From positions 2,924,501 through 2,988,500 of the forward strand of contig NZ_CP102267.1 in assembly GCF_025148125.1 (NCBI RefSeq): 64,000 nucleotides of DNA. The letters run 5' to 3'. Source of the DNA: Blautia wexlerae DSM 19850. Lineage in GTDB: Bacteria > Bacillota > Clostridia > Lachnospirales > Lachnospiraceae. A program made the translations under genes and the position numbers. The notes below the pieces were generated by a model. That model worked only from the letters and a program-made list of their open reading frames with translations. It did no database searches and was not told where the DNA came from. Position 1 is the stretch's first letter; each line of letters opens with the position of its first letter. Shown here piece by piece: positions 8,970-18,754 of the stretch.

Positions 8970-10364
8970 TTATTTATTTTTAAGATATTCATCGATACCT
9001 TTGGCACCAGCTTTACCTGCACCCATGGCAAGGATAACAGTAGCTGCACCTGTAACAGCATCACCGCCGGCATATACACCATCTTTAGATGTCTTACCTG
9101 TTTCTTCTTCAGCAATGATACATCTTCTCTTATTGACTTCAAGACCTTTTGTTGTAGAAGAGATAAGAGGGTTCGGGGAAGTACCAAGAGACATGATAAC
9201 TGTATCTACATCCATGTCATATTCAGATCCCGGAATTTCAACCGGACGACGTCTTCCGGAAGCATCCGGCTCACCAAGTTCCATCTTGACAACCTTCATA
9301 CCTTTTACATGACCGTTCTCATCTACAAGGATTTCCTTCGGGTTAGTAAGAAGATCAAAGATGATTCCCTCTTCTTTTGCGTGATGAACTTCCTCTGCTC
9401 GTGCAGGAAGCTCTGCTTCACTTCTTCTGTATACGATATGTACTTCAGCACCAAGTCTTAAAGCTGTTCTGGCAGCATCCATAGCAACATTACCACCGCC
9501 TACAACTGCTACTTTCTTTCCTGCTGCGATCGGTGTATCATAAGAATCATCAAAAGCTTTCATCAGGTTGCTTCTTGTAAGATATTCGTTGGCAGAGAAT
9601 ACACCGCTTGCATTCTCACCCGGGATACCCATGAACATTGGAAGTCCGGCACCTGATCCGATAAATACAGCTTCAAATCCTTCGTCCTCGATCAGCTGAT
9701 CGATTGTTGTGGATTTACCGATAACAACATTAGTCTCGAATTTAACACCTAATTCTTTAACTTTTTCAATTTCTTTCTTAACAACTTTCTGTTTCGGAAG
9801 ACGGAACTCCGGAATACCGTAAACAAGAACACCTCCAAGTTCATGAAGAGCTTCAAATACAGTTACATCATAACCAGCTTTTGCAAGATCACCTGCACAG
9901 GTAAGTCCGGAAGGACCGGAACCGATCACTGCAACTTTATGTCCGTTCTTAACTTCTGCTCCAACAGGTTTGATATCATGTTCCAGAGCATAATCAGCAA
10001 CAAATCTCTCCAGCTTACCGATAGAAACAGCTTCACCTTTGACTCCGCGGATACATTTACCCTCACACTGGGATTCCTGAGGACATACACGTCCACAGAT
10101 AGCCGGAAGTGCGGAGGATAATCCGATCACTTTGTATGCTTCTTCGATCTTTCCCTCTTTAATCTCTTCAATAAATCCAGGAATATTAATGGATACAGGA
10201 CAGCCTTCCACACATTTCGGTTTCTTACAGCCTAAGCATCTCTGTGCTTCTTCCATTGCTTCTTCCTGATTGTATCCAAGACAAACTTCTTCAAAGTTTG
10301 TTGCACGCACCTTTGGATCCTGTTCTCTTACAGGAACTTTCTTTAACATCTTTGCATCTGCCAT
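8970..10364 (-). CDS. gltA: NADPH-dependent glutamate synthase small-subunit family / NfnB-type flavoprotein
   Basis: 464 residues. N-terminal Cys cluster for [4Fe-4S] centres (RCLGCKKPKCVEGCP, about 42-56; GRVCPQESQCEGKC), an FAD fold (GSGPSGLTCAGDLAKAG, near 149), an NAD(P) fold (GGGNVAMDAARTALRLGAE, near 290) and a C-terminal FAD-contacting segment (GDAVTGAATVILAMGAGKAG). Such proteins are annotated as homotetrameric GltA, but the tight pairing with a 2Fe-2S/FAD partner immediately upstream is the NfnAB arrangement. NfnAB couples NADH and reduced ferredoxin to NADP+ reduction by electron bifurcation. Start codon overlaps the partner's stop (TAATG); ribosome-binding site GGAGGTG. Confidence 0.88.
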   Translation of the reverse strand: MADAKMLKKVPVREQDPKVRATNFEEVCLGYNQEEAMEEAQRCLGCKKPKCVEGCPVSINIPGFIEEIKEGKIEEAYKVIGLSSALPAICGRVCPQESQCEGKCIRGVKGEAVSIGKLERFVADYALEHDIKPVGAEVKNGHKVAVIGSGPSGLTCAGDLAKAGYDVTVFEALHELGGVLVYGIPEFRLPKQKVVKKEIEKVKELGVKFETNVVIGKSTTIDQLIEDEGFEAVFIGSGAGLPMFMGIPGENASGVFSANEYLTRSNLMKAFDDSYDTPIAAGKKVAVVGGGNVAMDAARTALRLGAEVHIVYRRSEAELPARAEEVHHAKEEGIIFDLLTNPKEILVDENGHVKGMKVVKMELGEPDASGRRRPVEIPGSEYDMDVDTVIMSLGTSPNPLISSTTKGLEVNKRRCIIAEEETGKTSKDGVYAGGDAVTGAATVILAMGAGKAGAKGIDEYLKNK

Positions 10365-11251
10365 TACTTGTCACCTCCACAATGTCCACATCCGCCATGA
10401 TGGGTATCACCTTCCTGAAGTTTCAGTAATGCACGTCCCTCTTCAGTCTTATACATCTGGCTTCTCTTCATAGCCTGGTCGAAATCAACGAGATGTCCGT
10501 CGAATTCCGGTCCGTCTACACATGCAAACTTAATCTCATCGCCAACCTGAAGACGGCATGCGCCACACATACCTGTTCCGTCAACCATGATCGGGTTCAT
10601 GCTGACAATTGTATGAATGCCAAGCTTCTTGGTAAGAAGACAGACAAATTTCATCATGATCATCGGTCCGATCGCTACACAGACATCGTAATGTTTGCCT
10701 TCATTTGTTACCAGATCCTCAAGAGTCTTGGTAACCATACCTGCACGGCCATAGGAACCGTCATCTGTAGTAACATAAAGATTGGAAACTTCTCCCAGTT
10801 CTTTCTCAAGGATAACCATATCCTTAGTTTTTGCACCAAGAATAACATCTGCTGTGATTCCATGTTCATGGAGCCATTTTACCTGTGGGTAAACAGGGGC
10901 TGTACCAACCCCGCCGGCAACAAATACCATTTTCTTTTTCTTTAATTCTTCGATATCTTCCTCAACAAATTCAGAAGGACATCCAAGAGGTCCTACGAAA
11001 TCGCGGAATGCATCTCCTGCTTTTAATTCTGCCATCTTGATGGTAGATACACCAATCTCCTGGAATACGATTGTGATCGTACCTTCTTCACGATCATAAT
11101 CACAGATAGTAAGAGGGATTCTCTCACCCTTCTCATCTAACTTAACGATAATAAATTGTCCTGGCTGACAATGGCTTGCAACACGCGGTGCGTGTACAAC
11201 CATAAGATGGATCTTAGCTGCCAGTGTTTCAGCTTTTAAAATCTTATACAT
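10364..11251 (-). CDS. NfnA / sulfide dehydrogenase-like FAD/NAD-binding subunit
   Basis: 295 residues from ATG 11251, chosen because AGGAGGAAAACC lies directly before it. Ferredoxin-reductase-like FAD domain (RIPLTICDYD, about 44-53), NAD-binding domain (VFVAGGVGTAPVYPQVKWL), then a DHODB-type [2Fe-2S] cluster segment (GTGMCGACRLQ...FACVDGPEFDG). It ends in an unusual Cys/His-rich tail, GGCGHCGGDK. Partner of the downstream NfnB-like flavoprotein. A role with dihydroorotate dehydrogenase is less likely because pyr genes are absent. Confidence 0.88.
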   Translation of the reverse strand: MYKILKAETLAAKIHLMVVHAPRVASHCQPGQFIIVKLDEKGERIPLTICDYDREEGTITIVFQEIGVSTIKMAELKAGDAFRDFVGPLGCPSEFVEEDIEELKKKKMVFVAGGVGTAPVYPQVKWLHEHGITADVILGAKTKDMVILEKELGEVSNLYVTTDDGSYGRAGMVTKTLEDLVTNEGKHYDVCVAIGPMIMMKFVCLLTKKLGIHTIVSMNPIMVDGTGMCGACRLQVGDEIKFACVDGPEFDGHLVDFDQAMKRSQMYKTEEGRALLKLQEGDTHHGGCGHCGGDK

Positions 11252-11351
11252 GGTTTTCCTCCTCGCAAATAATAAACCTCTATTAATAATACGCCAAAAT
11301 CTGACATATGGCAAGGGTTGATTTGTAGCATATATAAGATTTTTTTCACTT

Positions 11352-12104
11352 TTAACACTCTTTTTCTATCATTTCATATAATTTTGCCAACGCTTCCTTA
11401 ATACCGCCAACCTCATCGATCAGCCCTTCTTTTACCGCCTCTTTTCCTTCCAGCATGGTTCCTACATCTTTTACCAGCTGAGAAGTATCAAGCATCAGCT
11501 CTTCCAGACGTTTCTGAGATGCTCTGGAGTGTTCGGAAATAAATGTAGTGATACGGTCCTGAATTTTCTCCATATTCCGGTAAGTCTGAGCCACTCCGAT
11601 AAACATACCATTGGAACGTACCGGATGGATCACCATCGTAGCACTTGGTACTGCGAAAGAATAGTCCGCAGATACGGCCATCGGAACTCCGATAGAATGT
11701 CCGCCGCCCAGAACCAGTGACACTGTTGGTATACTTAATGAGGCAATCATCTCTGCAATGGCAAGCCCAGCCTCCACATCTCCTCCCACTGTGTTTAAAA
11801 GGATCAGCAATCCTTCTATTTCTTCATCATCCTCAATGATGGCAAGCTTTGGAAGTACATGCTCATATTTTGTAGTTTTGGAATGGGAGGGTGCAGACTC
11901 ATGACCTTCCACCTCACCAATGATGGTCAGAAGCTCTACCTTGTGTTTTCGGGAATTGCTGTTTAAAACCACCTGTCCCATATCTTTGATCTGCTCATTG
12001 GTACTTTCCTGAACTTTATTTTCTGACTCCTGTGTCTCACAGTTTTGCAGCTTCATCCCTGTTTCAGACTCTTCTCTTTTTTCTCCATATCTGTTTTCAG
12101 ACAT
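11352..12104 (-). CDS. ClpP-family serine protease, TepA-like
   Basis: 250 residues. After a 50-residue Glu/Gln/Ser-rich, low-complexity N-terminus comes a ClpP/crotonase fold. The putative nucleophile Ser lies in GGGHSIGVPMA and the His in TMVIHPVRS. Members of this family (TepA, sporulation-type ClpP-like) are cytoplasmic or membrane-associated peptidases without an obligate Clp ATPase partner. The start at 12104 is fixed by GGAGG seven bases upstream; this site lies inside a perfect hairpin at 12108-12136. Confidence 0.82.
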   Translation of the reverse strand: MSENRYGEKREESETGMKLQNCETQESENKVQESTNEQIKDMGQVVLNSNSRKHKVELLTIIGEVEGHESAPSHSKTTKYEHVLPKLAIIEDDEEIEGLLILLNTVGGDVEAGLAIAEMIASLSIPTVSLVLGGGHSIGVPMAVSADYSFAVPSATMVIHPVRSNGMFIGVAQTYRNMEKIQDRITTFISEHSRASQKRLEELMLDTSQLVKDVGTMLEGKEAVKEGLIDEVGGIKEALAKLYEMIEKEC

Positions 12105-12107
12105 AAA

Positions 12108-12136
12108 AATACCTCCATTTTCTCTATGGAGGTATT
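12108..12136 (-). promoter_or_regulatory. Hairpin holding the ribosome-binding site of the ClpP-like gene; possible yebC terminator
   Basis: Perfect 11-bp arms AATACCTCCAT/ATGGAGGTATT with a 7-base loop. The minus-strand GGAGG of the downstream gene is in the 3' arm, followed by TTTTTATG. It may act as an intrinsic terminator after yebC, a translational lock, or both. Confidence 0.65.
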
Positions 12137-12214
12137 ATGTGTGTTTCTTTTATAAACTATACATGTCCGACAGCAATAACCCAAAACAGGCAGTCTCAAT
12201 ATACCTGCGGTATT

Positions 12215-12946
12215 TTACTGCTCATCCCAGTTTGTCCAGTAATCTGTGACATCATCGTCATCATCCAGAAGATCCAGAGTTCTCTGAAGATCCTTGAGTG
12301 CCTGCTCATCTGTAAGCTCCACATAAGTCTGAGGAATCATGGCAACCTGTGCTTCTGCAATAGGCAGACCTGCTTTTTCCAGAGCTTCGCGAACTGCACT
12401 GAAATCATCCGGAGCAGTGAGAATCTCATAACTGTCCTCTTCCTCGCTGAAGTCCTCAGCACCGGCATCCAGAGCAAGCATCATAATCTCGTCTGCATCC
12501 ATCTCACACTCTTCTTTGTCAATAATGATCTGACCTTTCTGATCAAACATATAGGATACACATCCCTGAGTTCCGATGCTTCCGTTACCCTTTGTAAATG
12601 CATTACGTACATTACCTGCTGTACGGTTCTTGTTGTCTGTCAGAGTCTCAACAATGATAGCAACACCGTTCGGACCATATCCTTCATATACAGCTTTCTC
12701 GTAGTTATCTGCAGAATCAGCACCTGCTGCTTTTTTGATACCACGTTCAATTGTATCGTTTGGCATGTTGTTTGCTTTCGCTTTGGCAATTACATCACGA
12801 AGTTTGCTGTTATTATTCGGATCCGGACCGCCTGCTTTGACAGCCATAACCAGCTCACGTCCGATTACTGTAAAAATCTTACCTTTTTTTGCATCGTTTT
12901 TCTCTTTCTTATGCTTAATGTTTGCAAATTTTGAATGTCCTGACAT
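12215..12946 (-). CDS. yebC: YebC/PmpR family protein
   Basis: 243 residues beginning [21 protein letters not shown], the family's hallmark N-terminus. The TERGIKKA and [14 protein letters not shown] segments follow. YebC-type proteins were named as transcription regulators, and some members help ribosomes through proline-rich stretches; the sequence does not separate these roles. Good AAAAGGAG site. Same direction as the ClpP-like gene downstream. Confidence 0.94.
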   Translation of the reverse strand: MSGHSKFANIKHKKEKNDAKKGKIFTVIGRELVMAVKAGGPDPNNNSKLRDVIAKAKANNMPNDTIERGIKKAAGADSADNYEKAVYEGYGPNGVAIIVETLTDNKNRTAGNVRNAFTKGNGSIGTQGCVSYMFDQKGQIIIDKEECEMDADEIMMLALDAGAEDFSEEEDSYEILTAPDDFSAVREALEKAGLPIAEAQVAMIPQTYVELTDEQALKDLQRTLDLLDDDDDVTDYWTNWDEQ

Positions 12947-12987
12947 CTTTCTTTCTCCTTTTGTTAATTATTTTTATCTGCTGCTGT

Positions 12988-14301
12988 TTATACAGCAACA
13001 TTATTATCCCGCTCCACCTTAACCTTGCCAATGGTTTTATTACCAATAGACAAGATCGTAAAGCAGTATCCAATCGCTTTTATGCTTGTATCAACATCCT
13101 TATCTGTAGGAATATGTCCCAGAATATTGGTCAGATAACCGTTCAGTGTTTCAAACTCTGTATCCCCAAAATCTGCATCCAACTCTTCTTCCACATCCTC
13201 CAGATAAGCAAGCCCGTCAATGATCAGACTGTTATCTTTCTGTGCGCGGATCGTAATTTCATCCTCATCATATTCATCCAGAATATCTCCGACAATCTCC
13301 TCCAGAATATCCTCCATGGTAACGATCCCGGCTGTCTGGCCATATTCATCCACAACAATTGCCATATGGATCTTTCTGGCCTGCATAGTATGAAAAAGAT
13401 CTCCAATCCCCCTTGTTTCAGGAATCAGGGATGCCTGGCGGATAATTCCGGGCAGTTCCTTCAACGGTTTGAACTTCGCCCAGGGATTCTGTGTCATAAA
13501 CTTAAGCGCATCTTTATAATGGACAATTCCTTTGATATTGTCAATATTCTCCTCATATACCGGATAACGGGAATTCCCCTCTTCCAGCATAGTGTCAATC
13601 ATGTTCTTGAGCAATATCTCCTCGTCAAAGGCCACCACATTCTTTCTGTGAGTCATGATATCATGGGCTTCTGTCTCATTAAAAGATATGATATTCTGGA
13701 TCATTTCCGCCTCATTCTCCTGGATGACGCCCTGTTCATGAGCTTCATCTACAATGGAAATGATTTCCTCTTCTGTGACAGACTTTTCTGTACGGTTTAT
13801 CTCCACACCAAAAGGCACTGCTGCCAGTCTGGCGATCCAGGTGACAAATACAGTAAAAGGCTTTAACAGATTCAGCCAGAAATGTACCAGGTTCAGATAC
13901 TTATATGCATAAGCTTCAGGATGATAAGTACCAACCCGCCGAAAAGCCAGAATACCGATTGCAGCAAGAAAAATCACGCACAATGCCATTACCAGGATCA
14001 GTGCAGGCACATGCTTTATGTATGGATAAAATGCATCCACAGCATATGGGACCAGAAAAGTACCAAAACAAATACCACATGCCATTACGATCAGCGGAAT
14101 TACATTGACAAACTGCGCCGGTTTGTCGATCAGAGTCATCAGCATCTGTGCTTTTTTATCGCCTTCCTCTGCTTTCTTCTGTGTATCATTCTCACTTATG
14201 TTTCTCAGCGCTGCGGCAAACCCGTAAAAGATTCCATTCAGCCACAACAGTAACAGTAAAACAAATAAGCCCCAGAGGGGCATACTACTGCCATCTTCCA
14301 T
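12988..14301 (-). CDS. CNNM/CorC-type membrane protein with CBS pair
   Basis: 437 residues from ATG 14301, preceded by AAGGAGGAG; the in-frame ATG further up lacks a site. Four hydrophobic segments in the first 150 residues, then a CBS-domain pair (about 195-320; THRKNVVAF, RYPVYEENIDNIKGIVHYKD, VVDEYGQTAGIVTMEDILEEIVGDI) and a CorC/HlyC C-terminal domain (ELDADFGDTEFETLNGYL). The family includes magnesium/cobalt efflux factors, often annotated as hemolysins. The four-helix region is a divergent DUF21. Confidence 0.85.
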   Translation of the reverse strand: MEDGSSMPLWGLFVLLLLLWLNGIFYGFAAALRNISENDTQKKAEEGDKKAQMLMTLIDKPAQFVNVIPLIVMACGICFGTFLVPYAVDAFYPYIKHVPALILVMALCVIFLAAIGILAFRRVGTYHPEAYAYKYLNLVHFWLNLLKPFTVFVTWIARLAAVPFGVEINRTEKSVTEEEIISIVDEAHEQGVIQENEAEMIQNIISFNETEAHDIMTHRKNVVAFDEEILLKNMIDTMLEEGNSRYPVYEENIDNIKGIVHYKDALKFMTQNPWAKFKPLKELPGIIRQASLIPETRGIGDLFHTMQARKIHMAIVVDEYGQTAGIVTMEDILEEIVGDILDEYDEDEITIRAQKDNSLIIDGLAYLEDVEEELDADFGDTEFETLNGYLTNILGHIPTDKDVDTSIKAIGYCFTILSIGNKTIGKVKVERDNNVAV

Positions 14302-14401
14302 TATATTATTCAGTCTCCTCCTTATTGAATATGCGTAATTACTGGTAAAATATATCACTTTCTCCATTAATCGTCAAGATACTGACCGGACAGAGATACC
14401 A

Positions 14402-14470
14402 AAAATTACTGTTCATTTATTGTTCACGCACTACTATCCGAGACATGCAAGCCAAAAAATCGCAATACCG
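14402..14470. repeat. Modular palindromic repeat, degenerate copy R3
   Basis: ATTACTGTTCATTTATTGTTCACGC, then CACTACTATCCGAGACATGCAAGCCAAAA. This matches the reverse of the third module in copy R1, with the central hairpin mostly lost. Confidence 0.55.
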
Positions 14471-14501
14471 GATCAGATGATATATCCCTTAAAAAGTAAA
14501 A

Positions 14502-14849
14502 TCAGAACGTAAGCTCCAGACTGATCTCAAGTGCATGATTCACCTTATCCAGCATCGCATCATCCAGATGACAGACTTTATCTTTTAATCTTCTTTTATC
14601 TATAGTACGAAGCTGTTCCAGCAAAATCACAGAATCTTTTTCAATCCCATAGAGTTCCGCATTGATCTCAATATGTGTAGGAAGCTTAGCCTTGTTCATT
14701 TTTGATGTAATAGCAGCACAGATCACTGTAGGGCTGTGCCGGTTACCTACGTTATTCTGAATGATCAGAACCGGCCGGATTCCACCCTGTTCACTCCCCA
14801 CTACAGGGCGAAGATCAGCATAAAATATATCCCCTCTTTTAATTACCAC
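14502..14849 (-). CDS. mazF: MazF/EndoA-type mRNA interferase
   Basis: 115 residues. GTG 14849 is preferred as start because GGAG lies eight bases upstream and the product then begins [13 protein letters not shown] like its relatives. PemK/MazF fold with RPVLIIQNN and HIEIN motifs. The family cleaves mRNA at short specific sequences. It follows alr, the usual Bacillota position, but no mazE-like antitoxin is found in the 185 bases between them; that stretch holds repeat R4. Confidence 0.9.
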   Translation of the reverse strand: MVIKRGDIFYADLRPVVGSEQGGIRPVLIIQNNVGNRHSPTVICAAITSKMNKAKLPTHIEINAELYGIEKDSVILLEQLRTIDKRRLKDKVCHLDDAMLDKVNHALEISLELTF

Positions 14850-14998
14850 ACAATTCACACTCCGATTCTTTCCGGTTTCAATTTACAACATTGCCATAAG
14901 AAGAAACCTTGTTATCAGCCGGATATTTCCTGTCCGGTTAAGATAAAGTATTTCCACCTTTTTCTTGTGTATACATGCGTGGTATATAAAAATCAGTT

Positions 14999-15032
14999 AT
15001 CGCTCACTTCGTCTCTATTCAGCAAACAGTAA
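14999..15032. repeat. Modular palindromic repeat, partial copy R4
   Basis: ATCGCTCACTTCGTCTC, then ATTCAGCAAACAGTAACA, abutting the alr stop codon. It shows only one arm of the palindrome. Confidence 0.45.
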
Positions 15033-15034
15033 CA

Positions 15035-16180
15035 TTATATTTCTTTCCCGTTTTTAATATAGACTCTCGGCACACGCGGGCTGATATCACAGGCAAACTC
15101 ATAGGAAAATCTGCCACAGAGATCACCAATCTCCTCAATACCGATAAACTCATCCCCGTCTCTGCCGATCAGTGTTACCTCATCGCCCTTCTTCACATCA
15201 CCAATCTCAGTCACATCTACCATAAACTGGTCCATACAGACTCTGCCAAGGATCGGAGCCTTTTGTCCATGTATCAGAACCCAGCCTTTATTGGAAAGCT
15301 GCCTGGAATAGCCGTCTGCATAGCCCACCGGAACAGTTGCCACACGAAGCTTCCTGTCAGCCACATAAGTACCGCCGTAGCTGATCGCTGCTCCGGCAGG
15401 AACGTCCTTCACATAAGTCACATGACTCTTAAGTTCCATAACCGGCTCAAGCTTTACAATATCTCTCTCCACCTCAGAAGAAGGATAAATTCCATAAATT
15501 GTGATTCCGGCACGGACAATATTCAGATTTGCTTCCGGCATACGTATGATGCCCGCACTGTTAGAACAGTGATGCAGAGGAATTTCCACTCCTGCCTCTT
15601 CTACGCGTCTTGAAAAATCCAGATACCGCTCCAATTGTACCATAGCCGGACTTCTGTCATACTCATCTGCTCTTGCAAAATGAGTAAACATACCCTCAAT
15701 CTCAAGATTTGGAAGTTCTGAAATTTTTTTAATTTCCTCTACATTTTCCTGTGCATCCGCAAAACCGATCCTGGTCATTCCTGTGTCCAGAGCAATATGA
15801 ATATGTACAGTTTTTTTCTGCAGAACCGCTTCGTCTGAAAGTTTCCTTGCCTCCTCATATTCGCACACTGCAGGACGGATCTCATAACGGACAAGTTCCG
15901 GAAAATATTCATCAAAAACAATTCCAAGGATCAGGATTGGTTTTGTAATCCCGGCTTCTCGCAGATGAATCGCTTCTTCCGCAGTTGCAGCCGCAAATCC
16001 CCAGATATAATCATAATCCTCAATGAGATGTGCAACCGGCACCGCGCCATGTCCATAAGCGTCAGCCTTTATGACTGCGATCATCTTTGTCTCTTCTGCA
16101 ATATTTTTTCTCATTTCCCGGAAATTATGTTCTACTGCATCCAGTGAAATGACTGCTTTTACTCTGCTATCTTTCTTCAT
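15035..16180 (-). CDS. alr: Alanine racemase
   Basis: 381 residues. The PLP lysine is in MIAVIKADAYGHGA (about 33-46), and the C-terminal barrel carries YADGYSRQLS and RVCMDQFMVDVT. Makes D-alanine for peptidoglycan. Lies between nnr and mazF, an order common in Bacillota. Start supported by GAGGAAAA upstream. Confidence 0.96.
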   Translation of the reverse strand: MKKDSRVKAVISLDAVEHNFREMRKNIAEETKMIAVIKADAYGHGAVPVAHLIEDYDYIWGFAAATAEEAIHLREAGITKPILILGIVFDEYFPELVRYEIRPAVCEYEEARKLSDEAVLQKKTVHIHIALDTGMTRIGFADAQENVEEIKKISELPNLEIEGMFTHFARADEYDRSPAMVQLERYLDFSRRVEEAGVEIPLHHCSNSAGIIRMPEANLNIVRAGITIYGIYPSSEVERDIVKLEPVMELKSHVTYVKDVPAGAAISYGGTYVADRKLRVATVPVGYADGYSRQLSNKGWVLIHGQKAPILGRVCMDQFMVDVTEIGDVKKGDEVTLIGRDGDEFIGIEEIGDLCGRFSYEFACDISPRVPRVYIKNGKEI

Positions 16181-16257
16181 AATAATTTTCCTCTGTTATT
16201 TTTTCATGTTAATATCTGCAAATTGTTTCACAGATTTACTGCCTCAAAATGAATATT

Positions 16258-17757
16258 CTATCTTAGTATTTCCGGCAGAAAACAGATGATATCTCCTGCG
16301 GTCATCCCTCGCTGCCCTACTGTTTCAGCAGCCAGATCACCTGCCAGCCCATGCACATATACACCAAGTGCAGCCAGCATAACAGGAGAAAATTTCTTTT
16401 CTGCTGCCAGGTACATACACTGTATACCGGCAAGCACACCACTTAACACATCTCCACTTCCCGCTGTAGCCATTCCTGCATTACCCGAAATGTTCAAATA
16501 CATATCTCCAAAAGCATCTGCCACCACAGTACAGGCATCCTTCAGAACGCAAACCGCTCCAGACTCCTTTGCATAATCAGCTGCAGTCTGTGCCAGACAA
16601 TCCTGGATCTTACCGATTTCTTTTCCGCACAGACGACTCATCTCACCAATATGAGGTGTCAGGATCACATGTTCCCCGATAAAACACTTCCAGTTGTCAT
16701 GGACTGACAGAAGATTCAGGCCATCTGCATCCAGAATTACTGTTTTTTTACACTCAGCTGCCTTCGCCAGGAACCACTGAGCTCTTTCCCTGCTCTGCGC
16801 TCCAGTTCCAAGACCCGGTCCTATCACAAGCACATCACACCAGTCAAGCATTGCCTGGTTTTTTTTCTCATCAAAATCACAGGTGATCATGGCTTCCGGC
16901 AACAGTGTCTGCAACGGAATCCTGTTGGCCTCCACGGTCTGAATTCTCACCATTCCCGCAGAGCTTTTCAGAGCAGCTGCTGCACTCAGATATGCAGCTC
17001 CGCACATTCCTTCGCTGCCAGCTATAAGAAGAACCTTACCGAAGGTTCCTTTATTTCCATAGGGAACTCTCTCCGGAAGCATTTTCAAATCTTCACGTTC
17101 CAGATGATGCATACAGATTTTCTTTCCGGGTATGGAATAGATTCCGATATCCGTAACAACGATCTCACCGCCATACATGCGTCCGGGATAAAAACACAGC
17201 CCTCTTTTGCGAAAAGCAAAGGTAACCGTAAGATCTGCCCGGAATGCAATCCCCTTCTCAAATCCGGTATCTGAGTCAATCCCGGATGGAATATCCACAG
17301 CTACTTTATACGCAGATGCCCGGTTCATTGTACTGATAAGCTCTGCATATTTTCCCTCTACAGGTCTGCTCAGTCCAACCCCAAAGATGGCATCTACTAT
17401 AGTAGTATATTCATCCAGATCCAGGTTATGCACCCGGGGCACCTGATAATATTCTGCTGTTTTAAGCTGTCCGGCAGTTTCAGCAGTCATTTTCTCTTCC
17501 TTACCCGCAATATAATACCAGGTTCTGACTCCTCTCAACTGAAGCAGTCTGGCAATCGCCAATCCGTCTCCGCCATTGTTGCCGGTTCCGCAGACCACAA
17601 GGATTTTCTCTTTTTCTTTATTCTTTAATCTCTGTACAATCTCCTCAACCGTCTTTAATGCCGCCCTCTCCATAAGTACCGGAGACGATATCCCGGCTTT
17701 CTGAATCGTATTATGATCCAGTTCTTTCATCTCAACAGCAGTTACAATCTCTCTCAT
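16258..17757 (-). CDS. nnr: Bifunctional NAD(P)H-hydrate epimerase / ADP-dependent dehydratase
   Basis: 499 residues and two domains: YjeF-type epimerase (about 1-215; VVCGTGNNGGDGLAIARLL, FGVGLSRPVEGKY) and the ribokinase-like dehydratase (about 225-499; LIAGSEGMCGAAYLSA, ending in NAGMATAGSGDVLSGVLAGI). It repairs hydrated NADH and NADPH. AGGAGGTGAACAG precedes the ATG. Same direction as rex upstream and alr downstream. Confidence 0.95.
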   Translation of the reverse strand: MREIVTAVEMKELDHNTIQKAGISSPVLMERAALKTVEEIVQRLKNKEKEKILVVCGTGNNGGDGLAIARLLQLRGVRTWYYIAGKEEKMTAETAGQLKTAEYYQVPRVHNLDLDEYTTIVDAIFGVGLSRPVEGKYAELISTMNRASAYKVAVDIPSGIDSDTGFEKGIAFRADLTVTFAFRKRGLCFYPGRMYGGEIVVTDIGIYSIPGKKICMHHLEREDLKMLPERVPYGNKGTFGKVLLIAGSEGMCGAAYLSAAAALKSSAGMVRIQTVEANRIPLQTLLPEAMITCDFDEKKNQAMLDWCDVLVIGPGLGTGAQSRERAQWFLAKAAECKKTVILDADGLNLLSVHDNWKCFIGEHVILTPHIGEMSRLCGKEIGKIQDCLAQTAADYAKESGAVCVLKDACTVVADAFGDMYLNISGNAGMATAGSGDVLSGVLAGIQCMYLAAEKKFSPVMLAALGVYVHGLAGDLAAETVGQRGMTAGDIICFLPEILR

Positions 17758-17799
17758 CTGTTCACCTCCTGTTTACAATAACACATTTACATACAAGAG

Positions 17800-17827
17800 A
17801 AAAGCTGTGATCAGATGACCACAGCCT
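17800..17827 (-). terminator. Terminator after rex
   Basis: GCTGTG/CACAGC stem followed on the minus strand by TTTTCTCTT, 20-47 bases after the rex stop. Confidence 0.7.
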
Positions 17828-17846
17828 TGTGTTTCACAGTTATCCC

Positions 17847-18494
17847 TTACATACCTTCATGTTCCTTTCTGTACTCACTCAGGTTATAGGACAAAGTCAT
17901 AAGACTCTCTGAAAGATGTACGTTCTCTACCATTACATCCTCCGGGGCATCCAGATCAATATGTGCAAAATTCCAGATTGCCTTAATTCCATTATCAATT
18001 AAAATCTTTGCCATCTCTTTGGCTTTGTTTTTAGGAAGAGTCAGGATCGCGATCTCAACCTCATTCTCCTTCAGAAACAAAGGAAGATCGCTCAACATCT
18101 GAATCTCAATTCCACGAACTGCAATCCCCTCAAGTACAGGATTGACGTCAAAAATACCAACCAGCTTAAATCCGCGCTTTTCAAAATCCACATAATTGGC
18201 CAATGCCTGTCCCAGATTACCGGCACCCAGAATAATCATCGGATGTACAGTATCCAGCCCAAGGATCTTACCGATTTCTGTATACAAATAGCGTACATTA
18301 TAGCCGTAACCCTGCTGACCAAAACCACCGAAATTATTTAAGTCCTGACGAATCTGGGAAGCCGTCACATGCATCTTCTTGCTAAGATCATTTGAAGATA
18401 TACGCTCTACATTCTCCTCCATCAATTCACCGAGGTAGCGGTAGTACCGCGGCAGACGCTTGATTACCGCTTTCGAAATTTCCTTAGCTTCCAC
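17847..18494 (-). CDS. rex: Redox-sensing transcriptional repressor Rex
   Basis: 215 residues. Winged-helix DNA-binding domain (about 1-80; RLPRYYRYLGEL, ASQIRQDLNNFGGFGQQGYGYNV) and a Rossmann NAD(H) domain (GAGNLGQALANY). Senses the NADH/NAD+ ratio and represses fermentation and respiration genes. GTG start with GGAGG upstream. Divergent from the ABC-F gene across 260 bases. Confidence 0.95.
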   Translation of the reverse strand: MEAKEISKAVIKRLPRYYRYLGELMEENVERISSNDLSKKMHVTASQIRQDLNNFGGFGQQGYGYNVRYLYTEIGKILGLDTVHPMIILGAGNLGQALANYVDFEKRGFKLVGIFDVNPVLEGIAVRGIEIQMLSDLPLFLKENEVEIAILTLPKNKAKEMAKILIDNGIKAIWNFAHIDLDAPEDVMVENVHLSESLMTLSYNLSEYRKEHEGM

Positions 18495-18754
18495 AAATTT
18501 TCCCTCCTTAGCTTATCTATGTCAATTATACCCAGATGTTATTTTATTGTCAAATTAAATTTGTACTTTTTGACCAAATATTTCTGTATTTTTTTATCAA
18601 TTTCATTCTGAAAAATTCCCCGGAATATCATATTTTCTTCCATGCATCCATCCGGTGCTTTCTTTTCTCTGGACAAAATCTCTTAAAATGCTTTCAAAAA
18701 CAGGCATTTTCGATTATAATAGTACGCGGACAAATTACAAACGGAGGAATTCCT

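Noticed and set aside
18495-18754. Rex operator between rex and the ABC-F gene
   Set aside because: TTGTCAAATTAAATTTGTAC near 18548 is only a poor match to the known TTGTGA/TCACAA-type palindrome.
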